Shown: positions 1-8,920 of the stretch, one piece after another
How positions within the stretch are numbered: the stretch's first letter is position 1
How the letters are laid out: each line of letters opens with the position of its first letter
NCBI GenBank assembly: GCA_963711255.1
Contig: CAVQDO010000008.1
Coordinates: 1-64,000 of the forward strand
Origin: GCA-2746365 sp963711255
Lineage (GTDB): Bacteria > Pseudomonadota > Gammaproteobacteria > SZUA-229
DNA: 64,000 nt
Direction of reading: 5' to 3'
The notes under the pieces: model-generated
Told to the model about the DNA's origin: nothing
Seen by the model: only the letters and a program-made list of their open reading frames with translations
Database searches by the model: none
Program-made: the position numbers and the translations under genes

Positions 1-276
1 GATTCATTGATCGACGCCGGGCTCTCTGCCTCTACACCAGCCGCAGCAATACAAGATGGCACGACGGGTACTCAACAGTGTGTGATCAGCACTCTCGCTC
101 AGCTGGAACAAGCGATACGCCATAAAAAAATGAAAGCGCCAGTGATGATCATCATCGGCGAAGTGGTATCACTTGCAGATGAACTTGACTGGTTTCAGCG
201 ATCACTAGACGAAATCAGACTCGAGGATAATTACCAGACAGGCAATCTTCATGAAAAAAATGCTGCACATAATTAG
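1..276 (+). CDS. nirE: Uroporphyrinogen-III C-methyltransferase, C-terminal part (window edge)
   Basis: The reading frame is open from base 1 and only the last 91 codons are inside the window. The visible part has the SUMT/CobA family ending: a TPAA motif followed by a second short motif, IIGEVV, near the C-terminus. This family methylates uroporphyrinogen III with two SAM molecules to make precorrin-2, the precursor of siroheme and heme d1. The gene overlaps the next one (nirC) by 26 bases and heads a heme d1 operon, so I call it NirE rather than a general CobA/CysG; that choice is inference from context. Confidence 0.8.
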   Translation, partial: DSLIDAGLSASTPAAAIQDGTTGTQQCVISTLAQLEQAIRHKKMKAPVMIIIGEVVSLADELDWFQRSLDEIRLEDNYQTGNLHEKNAAHN

Positions 277-631
277 CTTCATGCTATTTATCTTTCTGAC
301 GATAACAGCGGTTATCGCAGATACTGATGTGCCGACAGAAAGTTCTGTGATAAGCACCGCACGTCAGAACGAACTTCTATATTTTCTCAAACACGATTGC
401 GGCTCCTGTCACGGCATGACCCTGAAAGGCGGACTAGGCCCTGCCCTGTTACCGGAGACACTATCAGCCATGCCAAAAAGTTTTCTGGTAACAACCATAT
501 TAGAAGGACGTCCGAATACCGCCATGCCACCATGGAAATCCATGCTAAGCCGCAATGAAGCTATATGGATAACCGAGCGATTACAGAGTGGCGCTATACA
601 GCCGACAGAGATGGCCGAAGGTAACCAATAA
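251..631 (+). CDS. nirC: Small monoheme c-type cytochrome, NirC-like
   Basis: A 126-residue protein with an N-terminal hydrophobic signal peptide (about residues 5-23) and one heme c motif, CGSCH, at residues 50-54, followed by a GLGPALLP stretch shared with the heme domain of NirN at 5138. This fits periplasmic cytochrome c55x (NirC), which is encoded with heme d1 genes and is a candidate electron carrier for NirN/NirF or nitrite reductase. It overlaps nirE and its stop codon overlaps the nirF start (TAATG), so translation is probably coupled. The MKKM start gives a good signal peptide; a second ATG nine bases in is also possible. Confidence 0.85.
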   Translation: MKKMLHIISFMLFIFLTITAVIADTDVPTESSVISTARQNELLYFLKHDCGSCHGMTLKGGLGPALLPETLSAMPKSFLVTTILEGRPNTAMPPWKSMLSRNEAIWITERLQSGAIQPTEMAEGNQ

Positions 632-1794
632 TGAAAAACCTGTTATTACTGCTCATAACATTACTGGTATCACAACTCAGCATCGCACGCGGCACTGGTG
701 ACCTCGGTATCGTCATCGAACGTGCGACAGGCAGTGTACAGGTGATCGAGACCAGCACGAACACCAGCCTTGGCAGGATCGAGGGCCTGGGCGATCTGTC
801 TCATGCCTCTGCGGTGTATTCACGTGATGAGCAATTCGCCTATATCTTCGGTCGTGACGGTGGCTTGTCCAAGATCGATATCATCGATAAAAAACTGGTT
901 AAAAGGATCATGCAGTCTGGCAACAGTATCGGCGGGGCAATCTCGCAAGATGGCCGCCTGATCGCTGTATCCAACTACAAACCGGGCGGCGTAAAAATAT
1001 TTGATTCAGGGACTCTGGAGCTGGTCGCCGATATTCCGGCAACATACGGCAACAACGATAATCTCTCCAAAGTGATCGGGCTGGTGGATGCTCCCGGACA
1101 AAAATTTGTCTTCAGTCTATGGGATGCCGGTGAAATCTGGGTAGCCGATCTATCAGATACCCAGAAACCAGGTATTACCAAATTTAAAGATATCGGAAAG
1201 AATCCCTACGATGCTCTGATTACACCTGACGGCCGTTATTATATCGCCGGTCTGTTTGGAGAGGACGGTATGGCGATGCTGGATTTATGGAACCTGGATG
1301 CCGGTGTTAAACGTATTCTCGATGGTTACGGCAAGGGCGAACAGAAACTGCCAGTTTATAAAATGCCGCACCTCGAAGGCTGGGCCATTGCTGGCAACTT
1401 TGCCTTTGTACCCGCTGTTGGCCGCCACGAGGTGCTGGTTATTAACACACTGGACTGGACAGAAGCCGGTCGCATCAAGGTACACGGCCAGCCGGTATTT
1501 GTAATGGCGCGTCCGGATGGCCGCAATATCTGGGTGAACTTCGCGGTACCCAATAATGATACCTTACAGATTATTGATACCCAGTCACTGGCAATAATCA
1601 AAACACTGACGCCCGGTAAAGGTGTGCTGCACATGGAATTTGAACCACGCGGCGGTGAAGTCTGGGTATCGGTTCGAGATGAAGACCGTCTTGCTGTTTT
1701 CGACACGGAAACGTTCGAACAGTTAATAACATTTGAAGCCAGGAAACCCAGTGGCATTTTCCTGACCTCGCGCGCACACCGCATTGGTTTATAA
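631..1794 (+). CDS. nirF: Heme d1 biosynthesis protein NirF
   Basis: A 387-residue secreted protein: signal peptide at residues 1-20, then an eight-bladed cytochrome d1-type propeller with repeated GRxxF/YIxGRDG-like strands. NirF acts in the periplasm in the late steps of heme d1 synthesis. Published work links it to a d1 precursor together with NirN, but its exact reaction should be treated as family knowledge, not as something seen here. There is no heme c motif, which separates it from NirN and NirS. It starts on the overlap with nirC, and the next gene follows after 48 bases. Length is normal for the family. Confidence 0.93.
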   Translation: MKNLLLLLITLLVSQLSIARGTGDLGIVIERATGSVQVIETSTNTSLGRIEGLGDLSHASAVYSRDEQFAYIFGRDGGLSKIDIIDKKLVKRIMQSGNSIGGAISQDGRLIAVSNYKPGGVKIFDSGTLELVADIPATYGNNDNLSKVIGLVDAPGQKFVFSLWDAGEIWVADLSDTQKPGITKFKDIGKNPYDALITPDGRYYIAGLFGEDGMAMLDLWNLDAGVKRILDGYGKGEQKLPVYKMPHLEGWAIAGNFAFVPAVGRHEVLVINTLDWTEAGRIKVHGQPVFVMARPDGRNIWVNFAVPNNDTLQIIDTQSLAIIKTLTPGKGVLHMEFEPRGGEVWVSVRDEDRLAVFDTETFEQLITFEARKPSGIFLTSRAHRIGL

Positions 1795-1842
1795 GCGGCC
1801 CGAATACGGCCTGAATACAGAATAAGTACGGGAATTATACTA

Positions 1843-2319
1843 ATGACAAACTCGATAAACGATTTCACACCACTGGAACAGCATTTGCTAAATGACTTTC
1901 AGCGCGATATGTCGCTTTCGGCAACACCTTATGCCGACATGGCGAAACAGCTGGGTGTGAGTGAAAACGAAGTTTTACAGTCAATACAGTCGCTAGAGGA
2001 AAGAGGCGTTATCAGCCGAGTTGGGCCGGTATTCAGGCCGAACCGAATTGGCGTCAGCACCCTTGCCGCTATGTCAGTGCCAGAGGACCAGCTGGAATGT
2101 GTAGCTCGAATCGTTAGCGCCTTCCCTGAAGTTAATCATAATTACCAGCGAGACCATGATTACAACCTGTGGTTTGTCGTTACCGCCTCCAGTGAAGAAC
2201 ATCTTGATATTGTACTTTACGAAATTGAGCTGCACACCGAGCACTCATTAATGTCTCTGCCGATGCTGGATGACTACTTTATTGACCTTGGTTTTACATT
2301 AAAGCAGGCAAACCAATGA
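1843..2319 (+). CDS. nirG: Siroheme decarboxylase subunit (Lrp/AsnC-type), NirG/NirD-like
   Basis: A 158-residue protein with an AsnC/Lrp-like winged helix (residues about 8-50) and an AsnC-like ligand-binding half. Its start (TPLEQHLLNDFQ) and the NHNYQRDHDYNLWFV region resemble the first half of the fused protein at 2881, which marks it as the D/G class. The family is not a transcription regulator: NirD, NirL, NirG and NirH together remove two acetate carboxyls from siroheme, giving 12,18-didecarboxysiroheme. I assign G because the D half is already present in the fusion; D versus G cannot be settled by eye. The stop overlaps the nirH start by four bases. Confidence 0.8.
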   Translation: MTNSINDFTPLEQHLLNDFQRDMSLSATPYADMAKQLGVSENEVLQSIQSLEERGVISRVGPVFRPNRIGVSTLAAMSVPEDQLECVARIVSAFPEVNHNYQRDHDYNLWFVVTASSEEHLDIVLYEIELHTEHSLMSLPMLDDYFIDLGFTLKQANQ

Positions 2320-2870
2320 TAGAACTCAACAGAAAAGTTGTTCAGCTAAGTAGCGAAGACCGGGCATTAATTAAAGCGGTTGAAAGCGGTCTGCCTGTAG
2401 TCAGCCGACCTTACGAGGTGCTGGCTAAACAGCTGGATACCACAGAAAAAAATGTTATCTCACGTTTACAGCACCTGATGGATATCGGCGCAATTAAACG
2501 TTACGGCGTTGTGGTAAGGCACAAGGAGCTGGGCTATACCGCCAACGGCATGGTGGTATGGGATATGCCGGATGGCAGGGTTGAAGAGCTGGGCATCTGC
2601 ATCGGCAAATACTCCTGCGTAACGCTTAGCTACCGCCGCCCTCGTCGCCTGCCCGACTGGCCTTATAATTTGTTCACCATGGTTCACGGCAGCTGCCGGG
2701 AAGAAGTGACACGAAAAGTTGCTGAAATAGTCGAGCAGTGCGGGCTGCAGAATATAGAGCACACTATCCTGTTCAGCACTCGCCGTTTTAAACAGCGCGG
2801 CGCCAGCTATACACAGAAAGATATATCGGCTGACGAGATAAAAACACCCCGGCTTAAAGTCGTCAGGTGA
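2316..2870 (+). CDS. nirH: Siroheme decarboxylase subunit (Lrp/AsnC-type), NirH/NirL-like
   Basis: A 184-residue protein of the L/H class: AsnC-like helix-turn-helix near the N-terminus and a conserved RRPxxLPDWPYNLFTMVHG stretch near residues 106-126, also found in the second half of NirDL (RPDHLPVWPYNMFAMVHG). It is a subunit of the cytoplasmic siroheme decarboxylase in heme d1 synthesis. It overlaps nirG by ATGA and lies 10 bases before nirDL. Assignment as H rather than L is by elimination, since the fusion supplies L. Confidence 0.8.
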   Translation: MIELNRKVVQLSSEDRALIKAVESGLPVVSRPYEVLAKQLDTTEKNVISRLQHLMDIGAIKRYGVVVRHKELGYTANGMVVWDMPDGRVEELGICIGKYSCVTLSYRRPRRLPDWPYNLFTMVHGSCREEVTRKVAEIVEQCGLQNIEHTILFSTRRFKQRGASYTQKDISADEIKTPRLKVVR

Positions 2871-2880
2871 GGCCCGCATT

Positions 2881-3885
2881 ATGAAAGCCACAGCCCCGAA
2901 ACTATCTCAACTGGAGCGTCATTTCATCAATGACTTTCAGGGTGGCTTTCCGCTTACCGAACGCCCTTTTGAACAAATAGCCGGTCAGCTTGGCTGCACA
3001 GAAGACGAACTGCTGGCCAGTGTTAGCAAATTAAGAAAAGAAAACATACTGACACGTTTTGGCCCGCTATACGATGCAGCGAGGCTGGGCGGTGGCCTGA
3101 CGCTGGCAGCAATCGCCGTGCCTGAAGAGCAATACGAACGCGTTACCGAAGAGGTCAACAGCTTTGCCGAAGTCGCGCATAATTACCGCCGCGAACATGG
3201 GCTGAATATGTGGTTCGTACTGGCAACAGAAACACCGCAGGGAATCCAGCAAACACTTAATGCGATTGAACAGGCGACCGGACTCAAGGTTTATAACTTT
3301 CCTAAAAAACATGAGTTTTATATTGGCCTGTGGCTAATGCTGGCAGCGGATGGCAGCGTCGATACCTGCCCGGTAAAAAATAAAACAGAATTATTCGAAG
3401 GCGAAATCAAACTGGACGATATCGATAGACAATTGATTAGCATTACACAGACAGGCCTGGACATTACCGCAACACCCTACCGTAATGTCGCCAGTGAGCT
3501 TGGTGTCACGCAGGATGAAGTTATCACCAGGCTCGGTGAAATGCTAAACAGCGGCATTATTCGCCGCATCGGTGCCGTGCCTAACCATTATCGTCTTGGC
3601 CTGAGTGCTAACGGCATGACGGTGTGGCAAGTCGAAGAAAGTAAAATTATAGAACTGGGAAACATTATCGGCCAGCTGGATTTTGTCAGTCATTGTTATC
3701 AGCGCCCCGATCATCTTCCAGTCTGGCCATATAATATGTTTGCCATGGTACACGGACATACACGCGACGAAGTTGATGAAAAAGCAAAACAGATTGCTGT
3801 TTTACTGGGTGAACACTGCCATGCCCATGAAACCCTGTTCAGCTCCGCCATCCTGAAAAAAACCGGGCTAAGACTAGCCGCCTAA
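2881..3885 (+). CDS. nirDL: Fused siroheme decarboxylase NirDL
   Basis: A 334-residue protein made of two AsnC/Lrp-like halves. Residues 1-155 resemble the D/G class, starting with an ERHFINDFQGGFPL stretch and containing HNYRREHGLNMWFV. Residues about 175-334 resemble the L/H class, with WPYNMFAMVHGHTRDE. Separate nirD and nirL are usual in Pseudomonas; the fusion is known from other bacteria (for example Hydrogenobacter). It works with NirG and NirH to decarboxylate siroheme. It lies 10 bases after nirH and 17 bases before nirJ, inside the operon. The start ATG is preceded by GAGG (2869-2872). Confidence 0.88.
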   Translation: MKATAPKLSQLERHFINDFQGGFPLTERPFEQIAGQLGCTEDELLASVSKLRKENILTRFGPLYDAARLGGGLTLAAIAVPEEQYERVTEEVNSFAEVAHNYRREHGLNMWFVLATETPQGIQQTLNAIEQATGLKVYNFPKKHEFYIGLWLMLAADGSVDTCPVKNKTELFEGEIKLDDIDRQLISITQTGLDITATPYRNVASELGVTQDEVITRLGEMLNSGIIRRIGAVPNHYRLGLSANGMTVWQVEESKIIELGNIIGQLDFVSHCYQRPDHLPVWPYNMFAMVHGHTRDEVDEKAKQIAVLLGEHCHAHETLFSSAILKKTGLRLAA

Positions 3886-3902
3886 TTACCGGAAGAAATA
3901 TT

Positions 3903-5144
3903 ATGTTTCGATTAAGCCAGTATATGCATGCACTGAAAGATCAGCCCGGCGGTACAACTACGCGCGGCCCGGTGCGGCCACCAACCGGTCCCGTTGTTAT
4001 CTGGAACCTGATTCGCCGCTGCAACCTTACCTGCAAACATTGTTATGCGACCTCTGCCGATAAAGATTTTCCCGGCGAGTTAAATACCGAACAGGTCTAC
4101 GGCGTAATGGACGACTTAAAGGGCTTTGGCGTACCGGTACTGATTCTGTCCGGCGGCGAACCCCTGATGCGGCCTGATATTTTTGACATCTCACATCACG
4201 CCAAAGACATGGGTTTTTATGTTGGCCTGTCGTCCAATGGCACCCTGGTTAATGAAGACAACATCCAGGATATTGTTGACGTTGGTTACAACTATGTCGG
4301 CATTAGCATTGATGGCACACGTGAAACCCATGACAGGTTCCGCCGCAAACAGGGATCATTCGATGAAGCGATTAACGGCATACGTTTATGCCGCGATGCC
4401 GGCATTAAGGTCGGCCTGCGCTTCACGCTTACCCAGGATAACCAGCAGGATCTACCGGCTTTACTGCAGTTGATGGATGATGAAGACGTTGACAAGTTTT
4501 ACCTGTCACACCTTAATTATGCCGGCCGCGGCAATAAAAATCGTGGCGATGATTTGCATCATAAAATGACGCGCAATGCCATGAACCTTCTTTTCGACAC
4601 TTGCTGGAATGATGTTCTCAGTGGTAAACGTCGCGAGTTTGTAACCGGTAACAATGACGCTGATGGTGTTTACCTGCTGCTATGGGCAAGAGAAAATCTA
4701 CCCCAGCATGCCGATCAGATCGAAGCCATGTTAAATAACTGGGGCGGAAATTCTTCAGGCGTGAATATTGCCAATATTGATAACATCGGTAATGTACACC
4801 CTGATACCATGTGGTGGGACTACACTATTGGCAATATCAAAGAGCGCCCTTTCTCGGAAATATGGATGGATACTTCCGATCCTTTAATGGCCGGCCTGAA
4901 ACAGAAGTCACGTCCGGTTGAAGGACGTTGTGCAAAGTGCCAGTACATTAATATCTGTGGCGGCAACTCGAGAACACGCGCCTGGCAGTTAAGCGGTAAC
5001 TTCTGGGCAGAAGACCCCGGCTGCTACCTGGAAAATAGCGAGATCGGTGTTGACGGAGAACAACATAGATTACAGGTAACACCCTGGTCTCGTAAAACGG
5101 ATAATAAAGTCACAATTGCAAAGACATCATCTAGTGTATGTTAA
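3903..5144 (+). CDS. nirJ: Radical SAM heme d1 synthase NirJ
   Basis: A 413-residue radical SAM protein. The 4Fe-4S/SAM motif CNLTCKHC has its cysteines at residues 40, 44 and 47, a GGEPLMRPD SAM-binding segment follows, and a C-terminal SPASM-like cysteine region contains CAKCQYINICGG. NirJ removes two propionate side chains of didecarboxysiroheme and introduces the keto groups of heme d1. Length matches the family (about 380-410). A GGAAG ribosome site lies just upstream (3891-3895). The final codons overlap nirN by seven bases. Confidence 0.94.
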   Translation: MFRLSQYMHALKDQPGGTTTRGPVRPPTGPVVIWNLIRRCNLTCKHCYATSADKDFPGELNTEQVYGVMDDLKGFGVPVLILSGGEPLMRPDIFDISHHAKDMGFYVGLSSNGTLVNEDNIQDIVDVGYNYVGISIDGTRETHDRFRRKQGSFDEAINGIRLCRDAGIKVGLRFTLTQDNQQDLPALLQLMDDEDVDKFYLSHLNYAGRGNKNRGDDLHHKMTRNAMNLLFDTCWNDVLSGKRREFVTGNNDADGVYLLLWARENLPQHADQIEAMLNNWGGNSSGVNIANIDNIGNVHPDTMWWDYTIGNIKERPFSEIWMDTSDPLMAGLKQKSRPVEGRCAKCQYINICGGNSRTRAWQLSGNFWAEDPGCYLENSEIGVDGEQHRLQVTPWSRKTDNKVTIAKTSSSVC

Positions 5145-6724
5145 ATAACAGATCACTAACTAGCACCATTGTCTTACTATTATTGTGCCTGACGACATCT
5201 ATACCGTTATACAGTCAGGACGGCAAGGTCGCCTCTACAACTGACACCTATGAGACACATTGTGCTGGCTGTCATGGATCAGATCGTCTTGGCGGTATCG
5301 GCCCGGCGCTGTTACCTGAAAATCTGAAACGCCTGCGTAAGAATAAAGCCGGCGGTGTCATTAGAGATGGCCGAGTCGCGACTCAGATGCCAGCCTTTAA
5401 ACATATGATAGAAGAGTCACAGATCCTGTCGCTGGTTGACATGATCTATACTCCGCTAGAAAAGGTTCCCGCCTGGCGGGAAGATGCGATCAGGTCGAGC
5501 CAAGTCATCTATGAGACAGCGTTAGCAAAAAGTAGCGCGACGATCGAACCTGTCTATGATGCAGACCCACTTAACCTCTTCCTGGTAGTCGAAAGCGGCG
5601 ATCATCATGTCACTGTTCTCGATGGTGATAAGATGGAAGCTATACACCGCTTCAAATCTCGCTTCGCTCTGCACGGCGGGCCAAAATATTCTTCTGACGG
5701 GCGCTTTGTCTTTTTTGCATCACGTGATGGCTGGATCAGCAAATTCGATATGTATACGCTGGAGACCGTGGCCGAGATTCGCGCTGGTATCAATACACGA
5801 AATGCGGCTGTCTCGGCCGATGACAGGTATGTGATGGTAGGAAACTATCTGCCACACAGCTTAGTCATCCTCGATGCGAATGACCTTAGTCTGATCAGGA
5901 TCATCGATGTGAAAGATGATTTCGGTAATTCCTCACGTGTCAGCGCTGTTTATACCGCGGCACCGCGAAATAGCTTTATCGTCGCCTTAAAAGATTTCAA
6001 ACAGGTCTGGGAGATAAACTACAGCGACGATCCACCAGCGATCTACCATGGTTATGTTCACGATTACAAGATGGGGGAAGGCATTGCTGAAAAAGGCTTA
6101 TTCCCGGTTAGAATTATCCAGCTAGATGATTATCTCGATGATTTCTTCTTCGACCAGTCATATCAACATCTGATCGGTGCTTCACGGAGTGACAGGGATG
6201 GCCAGGTGGTCAACCTGATCGTCGGTAAAAAAACCGCCGATATCGACCTTCCCGGCATGCCACACCTCGGTTCTGGCATCAGCTGGAAATATAAAGACAC
6301 CACCGTACTGGCTTCTCCAAATCTTCGGGACGGCATAATCAGTATTATCGATACTGCCACATGGCAGACCATCAAAAAGTTGAAGACCAAAGGTCCGGGC
6401 TTTTTTATGCGTAGCCACGAAAATTCACCGTACGCATGGGTAGACGTATTTAGCGGACCCGACAAAGATGTCATGCATGTGATTGATAAAAACACGCTCG
6501 AGATCATAAAAACGCTACGACCTGTTCCCGGAAAAACCTCGGGGCATATCGAATTTAATCGTGATGGCAGCCGTGCCCTGCTCAGTATCTGGGAGCTGGA
6601 CGGCGAAATCATCGTCTATGACAGCAATACACTGGAAATCGTCAAACGTCTGCCGATGAGCAAACCTGTCGGTAAGTACAACGTATTTAACAAAATAAAC
6701 CGTTCTGCAGGAACCAGTCATTGA
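5138..6724 (+). CDS. nirN: Cytochrome c/d1-type protein NirN
   Basis: A 528-residue periplasmic protein: signal peptide 1-26, heme c motif CAGCH at 42-46 in a short cytochrome c domain, then a d1 propeller (about 145-520). A HGGPKYSSDGRFVFFASRDGW region in the first blade is of the NirN rather than the NirS type. NirN is a dihydro-heme d1 dehydrogenase that completes the heme d1 ring and can pass the cofactor to NirS. NirS has a longer cytochrome c part and was not found anywhere in the window, so the catalytic nitrite reductase must lie elsewhere, possibly upstream. It is the last gene of the run. Confidence 0.85.
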   Translation: MLNNRSLTSTIVLLLLCLTTSIPLYSQDGKVASTTDTYETHCAGCHGSDRLGGIGPALLPENLKRLRKNKAGGVIRDGRVATQMPAFKHMIEESQILSLVDMIYTPLEKVPAWREDAIRSSQVIYETALAKSSATIEPVYDADPLNLFLVVESGDHHVTVLDGDKMEAIHRFKSRFALHGGPKYSSDGRFVFFASRDGWISKFDMYTLETVAEIRAGINTRNAAVSADDRYVMVGNYLPHSLVILDANDLSLIRIIDVKDDFGNSSRVSAVYTAAPRNSFIVALKDFKQVWEINYSDDPPAIYHGYVHDYKMGEGIAEKGLFPVRIIQLDDYLDDFFFDQSYQHLIGASRSDRDGQVVNLIVGKKTADIDLPGMPHLGSGISWKYKDTTVLASPNLRDGIISIIDTATWQTIKKLKTKGPGFFMRSHENSPYAWVDVFSGPDKDVMHVIDKNTLEIIKTLRPVPGKTSGHIEFNRDGSRALLSIWELDGEIIVYDSNTLEIVKRLPMSKPVGKYNVFNKINRSAGTSH

Positions 6725-6792
6725 GGGGAAATATTTTACCCGATAAAAAAACACAAAATTAACATGCAGACCATGTGTTAACGTTCCGGCCA

Positions 6793-6853
6793 ACACGTGT
6801 TCACCTTGATTAACATCAAGGTGAACACGTGTACGGCTACCTACTATTGTCCA
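6793..6853 (+). promoter_or_regulatory. norC promoter: FNR/DNR box within an 18-bp-arm perfect palindrome
   Basis: Arms at 6793-6810 and 6815-6832 are exact reverse complements around a 4-base centre. The core 6806-6819 is TTGATTAACATCAA, a perfect FNR/ANR/DNR site. The hexamer TACTAT at 6842-6847 is centred exactly 32 bp downstream of the box centre, the spacing of an activator at -41.5, which predicts transcription from near 6854. The arms extend far beyond the usual 14-bp site. There is no T-run after the palindrome, so I favour an operator over a terminator for nirN. Confidence 0.8.
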
Positions 6854-6875
6854 GCAGTTAGAACTACTGGACAAT
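6846..6875 (+). promoter_or_regulatory. Second inverted repeat over the predicted norC transcription start
   Basis: Arms ATTGTCCAGCAGTT (6846-6859) and AACTACTGGACAAT (6862-6875) pair with one mismatch around two bases. It overlaps the predicted start of transcription and lies 27 bases before the norC ATG. It may be a repressor site or an RNA hairpin in the leader; the binding protein is unknown. Confidence 0.6.
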
Positions 6876-6902
6876 ATCAACAATAAATGAGTGAGGATAG
6901 CT

Positions 6903-7340
6903 ATGAGAGAAACCTTTACCAAGGGCATGGCACGAAATATTTACTACGGGGGATCGGTCTTCTTCTTCCTGGTATTTATAGGTTTAACCGTTGATACGGT
7001 TGAAGGTCTACCCAAAACAGACAATAGAGAAAATCTGACCGAAGAGGTTGCTGCAGGTAAGCGTTTGTGGGAACACAATAACTGCCTTGGCTGCCATACG
7101 CTGTTAGGTGAAGGTGCTTATTTCGCTCCCGAACTTGGCAATGTGTATACCCGCTTTGGCGAAAGCACCGAAGCGATTAAAGGCTTCATTGCCAGTCGGC
7201 CTAAAGAGGGTATTCCAGGACGTCGCAGCATGCCGCAATTTAACTTCAGCGATCAGGAGCTGGAAGAAATTGCGCAATTCCTGAAATATGTTGATGGCAT
7301 TCAAATTGCCAGAGACTGGCCACCTAATGTACAAGGTTAA
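6903..7340 (+). CDS. norC: Nitric oxide reductase cytochrome c subunit NorC
   Basis: A 145-residue membrane-anchored cytochrome: one transmembrane helix (about residues 13-32), then a periplasmic domain with heme motif CLGCH at residues 61-65 followed by the NorC-typical GEGAYFAPELGNVYTRFG region. NorC passes electrons to NorB for 2 NO to N2O. The upstream in-frame GTG at 6891 is less likely because GAGG (6893-6896) is well placed as ribosome site for the ATG at 6903. norB follows after 12 bases. Expression is predicted to depend on the FNR/DNR box at 6806. Confidence 0.95.
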   Translation: MRETFTKGMARNIYYGGSVFFFLVFIGLTVDTVEGLPKTDNRENLTEEVAAGKRLWEHNNCLGCHTLLGEGAYFAPELGNVYTRFGESTEAIKGFIASRPKEGIPGRRSMPQFNFSDQELEEIAQFLKYVDGIQIARDWPPNVQG

Positions 7341-7352
7341 GGGGAAACACAC

Positions 7353-8744
7353 ATGAAATATGAATCACAATCCGTCGCTATGCTGTATTTTATTGCAGCT
7401 ATTGGCCTCTTTGTAGGACAGATCCTGTTCGGTGTCATACTAGGTATGCAATACGTTATGGGCGATTTCCTGTTTCCGGAAATACCATTCAACGTTGCCC
7501 GCATGGTGCACACTAACCTGCTAATAGTCTGGTTATTGTTTGGCTTTATGGGTGCCGCTTATTACCTGGTACCTGAAGAGTCTGAACGCGAGCTTTACTC
7601 ACCCTGGTTAGCCAAACTTATGTTCTGGATATTCCTGGTTGCCGGTGCGCTCACTATCCTGGGTTACCTGCTGGTTCCTTATGCCACACTGGCTGAGATC
7701 ACCATGAATGACCTGTTGCCAACCATGGGACGAGAATTCCTTGAGCAGCCCACGATAACCAAACTGGGTATCGTTGTCGTCGCCCTGGCGTTCATCTTCA
7801 ATATTGGCATGACCATTCTTACTGGGCGTAAAACCGTTATTAGCCTGGTGTTACTCACCGGTCTGGTTGGACTGGCAGTATTCTTCCTGTTCTCATTCTA
7901 CAACCCTGAAAACCTGGTACTGGATAAATACTTCTGGTGGTTTGTTGTTCATCTATGGGTAGAAGGCGTATGGGAATTAATCATGGCTTCATTACTTGCC
8001 TTTGTATTAATCAAGGTAACCGGTGTTGACCGTGAAGTTATCGAGAAATGGTTATATATCATTATCGCGATGGCACTGATCTCAGGCATTCTCGGAACCG
8101 GCCATCACTTCTTCTGGATCGGTACGCCCGATTACTGGCAGTGGTTAGGTTCTATATTCTCTGCTTTAGAGCCAATTCCATTCTTCATGATGACTTTGTT
8201 TGCTTTCAATGTAGTGAATAAAAGACGTCGTGAGCATCCTAATAAAGCCGCTACCTTATGGGCATTAGGAACGGCAGTAATGGCATTCCTGGGTGCTGGC
8301 GTATGGGGCTTCCTGCATACACTGGCTCCAGTTAACTTCTACACACACGGTACACAAATTACAGCAGCACATGGCCATATGGCTTTCTACGGTGCTTATG
8401 TAATGGTGGTGCTGACCATGATCTCCTACTCTATGCCTATCATGCGTGGCCAGAAAGCCGGCAATGCATCGGCACAGGTAGTGGAAATGTGGTCATTCTG
8501 GTTAATGACAGTATCGATGGTATTCATCACGCTGTTCCTGACTGGCGCAGGCATCCTGCAGGTTTACCTGCAGCGTTACTCTGATGAACCGCTTGGCTTC
8601 ATGGCAACACAGGACAAGGTTGAACTGTTCTACTGGATGCGTGAAGGTGCTGGACTTATCTTCCTGATAGGCCTGATCGTCTACATCATCAGCTTCTTTG
8701 TTAAAGGTGAGGAAGTTGTAGTAGCTGAAGGCGTGAAGAAATAA
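7353..8744 (+). CDS. norB: Nitric oxide reductase catalytic subunit NorB
   Basis: A 463-residue polytopic member of the heme-copper oxidase superfamily, of the short cNOR type that takes electrons from NorC. Visible signatures are the helix with MVHTNLL, the HLWVEGVWE segment with histidine and glutamate of the FeB site, the GTGHHFFWIG histidine pair and the HGHMAFYGAY heme-ligand region. It reduces NO to N2O in the cytoplasmic membrane. It is co-transcribed with norC, has a GGGGAAA ribosome site upstream, and is followed by a clear terminator at 8765-8798. Confidence 0.96.
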   Translation: MKYESQSVAMLYFIAAIGLFVGQILFGVILGMQYVMGDFLFPEIPFNVARMVHTNLLIVWLLFGFMGAAYYLVPEESERELYSPWLAKLMFWIFLVAGALTILGYLLVPYATLAEITMNDLLPTMGREFLEQPTITKLGIVVVALAFIFNIGMTILTGRKTVISLVLLTGLVGLAVFFLFSFYNPENLVLDKYFWWFVVHLWVEGVWELIMASLLAFVLIKVTGVDREVIEKWLYIIIAMALISGILGTGHHFFWIGTPDYWQWLGSIFSALEPIPFFMMTLFAFNVVNKRRREHPNKAATLWALGTAVMAFLGAGVWGFLHTLAPVNFYTHGTQITAAHGHMAFYGAYVMVVLTMISYSMPIMRGQKAGNASAQVVEMWSFWLMTVSMVFITLFLTGAGILQVYLQRYSDEPLGFMATQDKVELFYWMREGAGLIFLIGLIVYIISFFVKGEEVVVAEGVKK

Positions 8745-8764
8745 GCCTTGCCTGTTAAACGGCT

Positions 8765-8798
8765 AAAAAAATACCGCCGCTTCAGGCGGTATTTTTTT
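8765..8798 (+). terminator. Rho-independent terminator after norCB
   Basis: An 8-bp GC-rich stem (ATACCGCC/GGCGGTAT) with loop GCTTCA, flanked by an A-run and a T-run that extend the pairing. It ends the norCB transcript 20 bases after norB. Confidence 0.85.
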
Positions 8799-8920
8799 GC
8801 CCGGGTTTTATTTAACCGGGTTTTATTTGCCTGTATTAAAAATACCAGCATAAAACACCAGCTTGAAATGGTGTAAGCTGAAACACGTAAACAACAAAAC
8901 AATAATGGCTGAGCAACCTG

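Noticed and set aside
1356..1868. 170-codon minus-strand frame opposite nirF
   Set aside because: It lies antisense to a well-supported gene, is rich in Ser/Arg/Thr as shadow frames are, and has no family features.
5138..6724. NirS nitrite reductase
   Set aside because: The short cytochrome c part and the first propeller blade are of the NirN type, and it is the last gene of a heme d1 biosynthesis operon.
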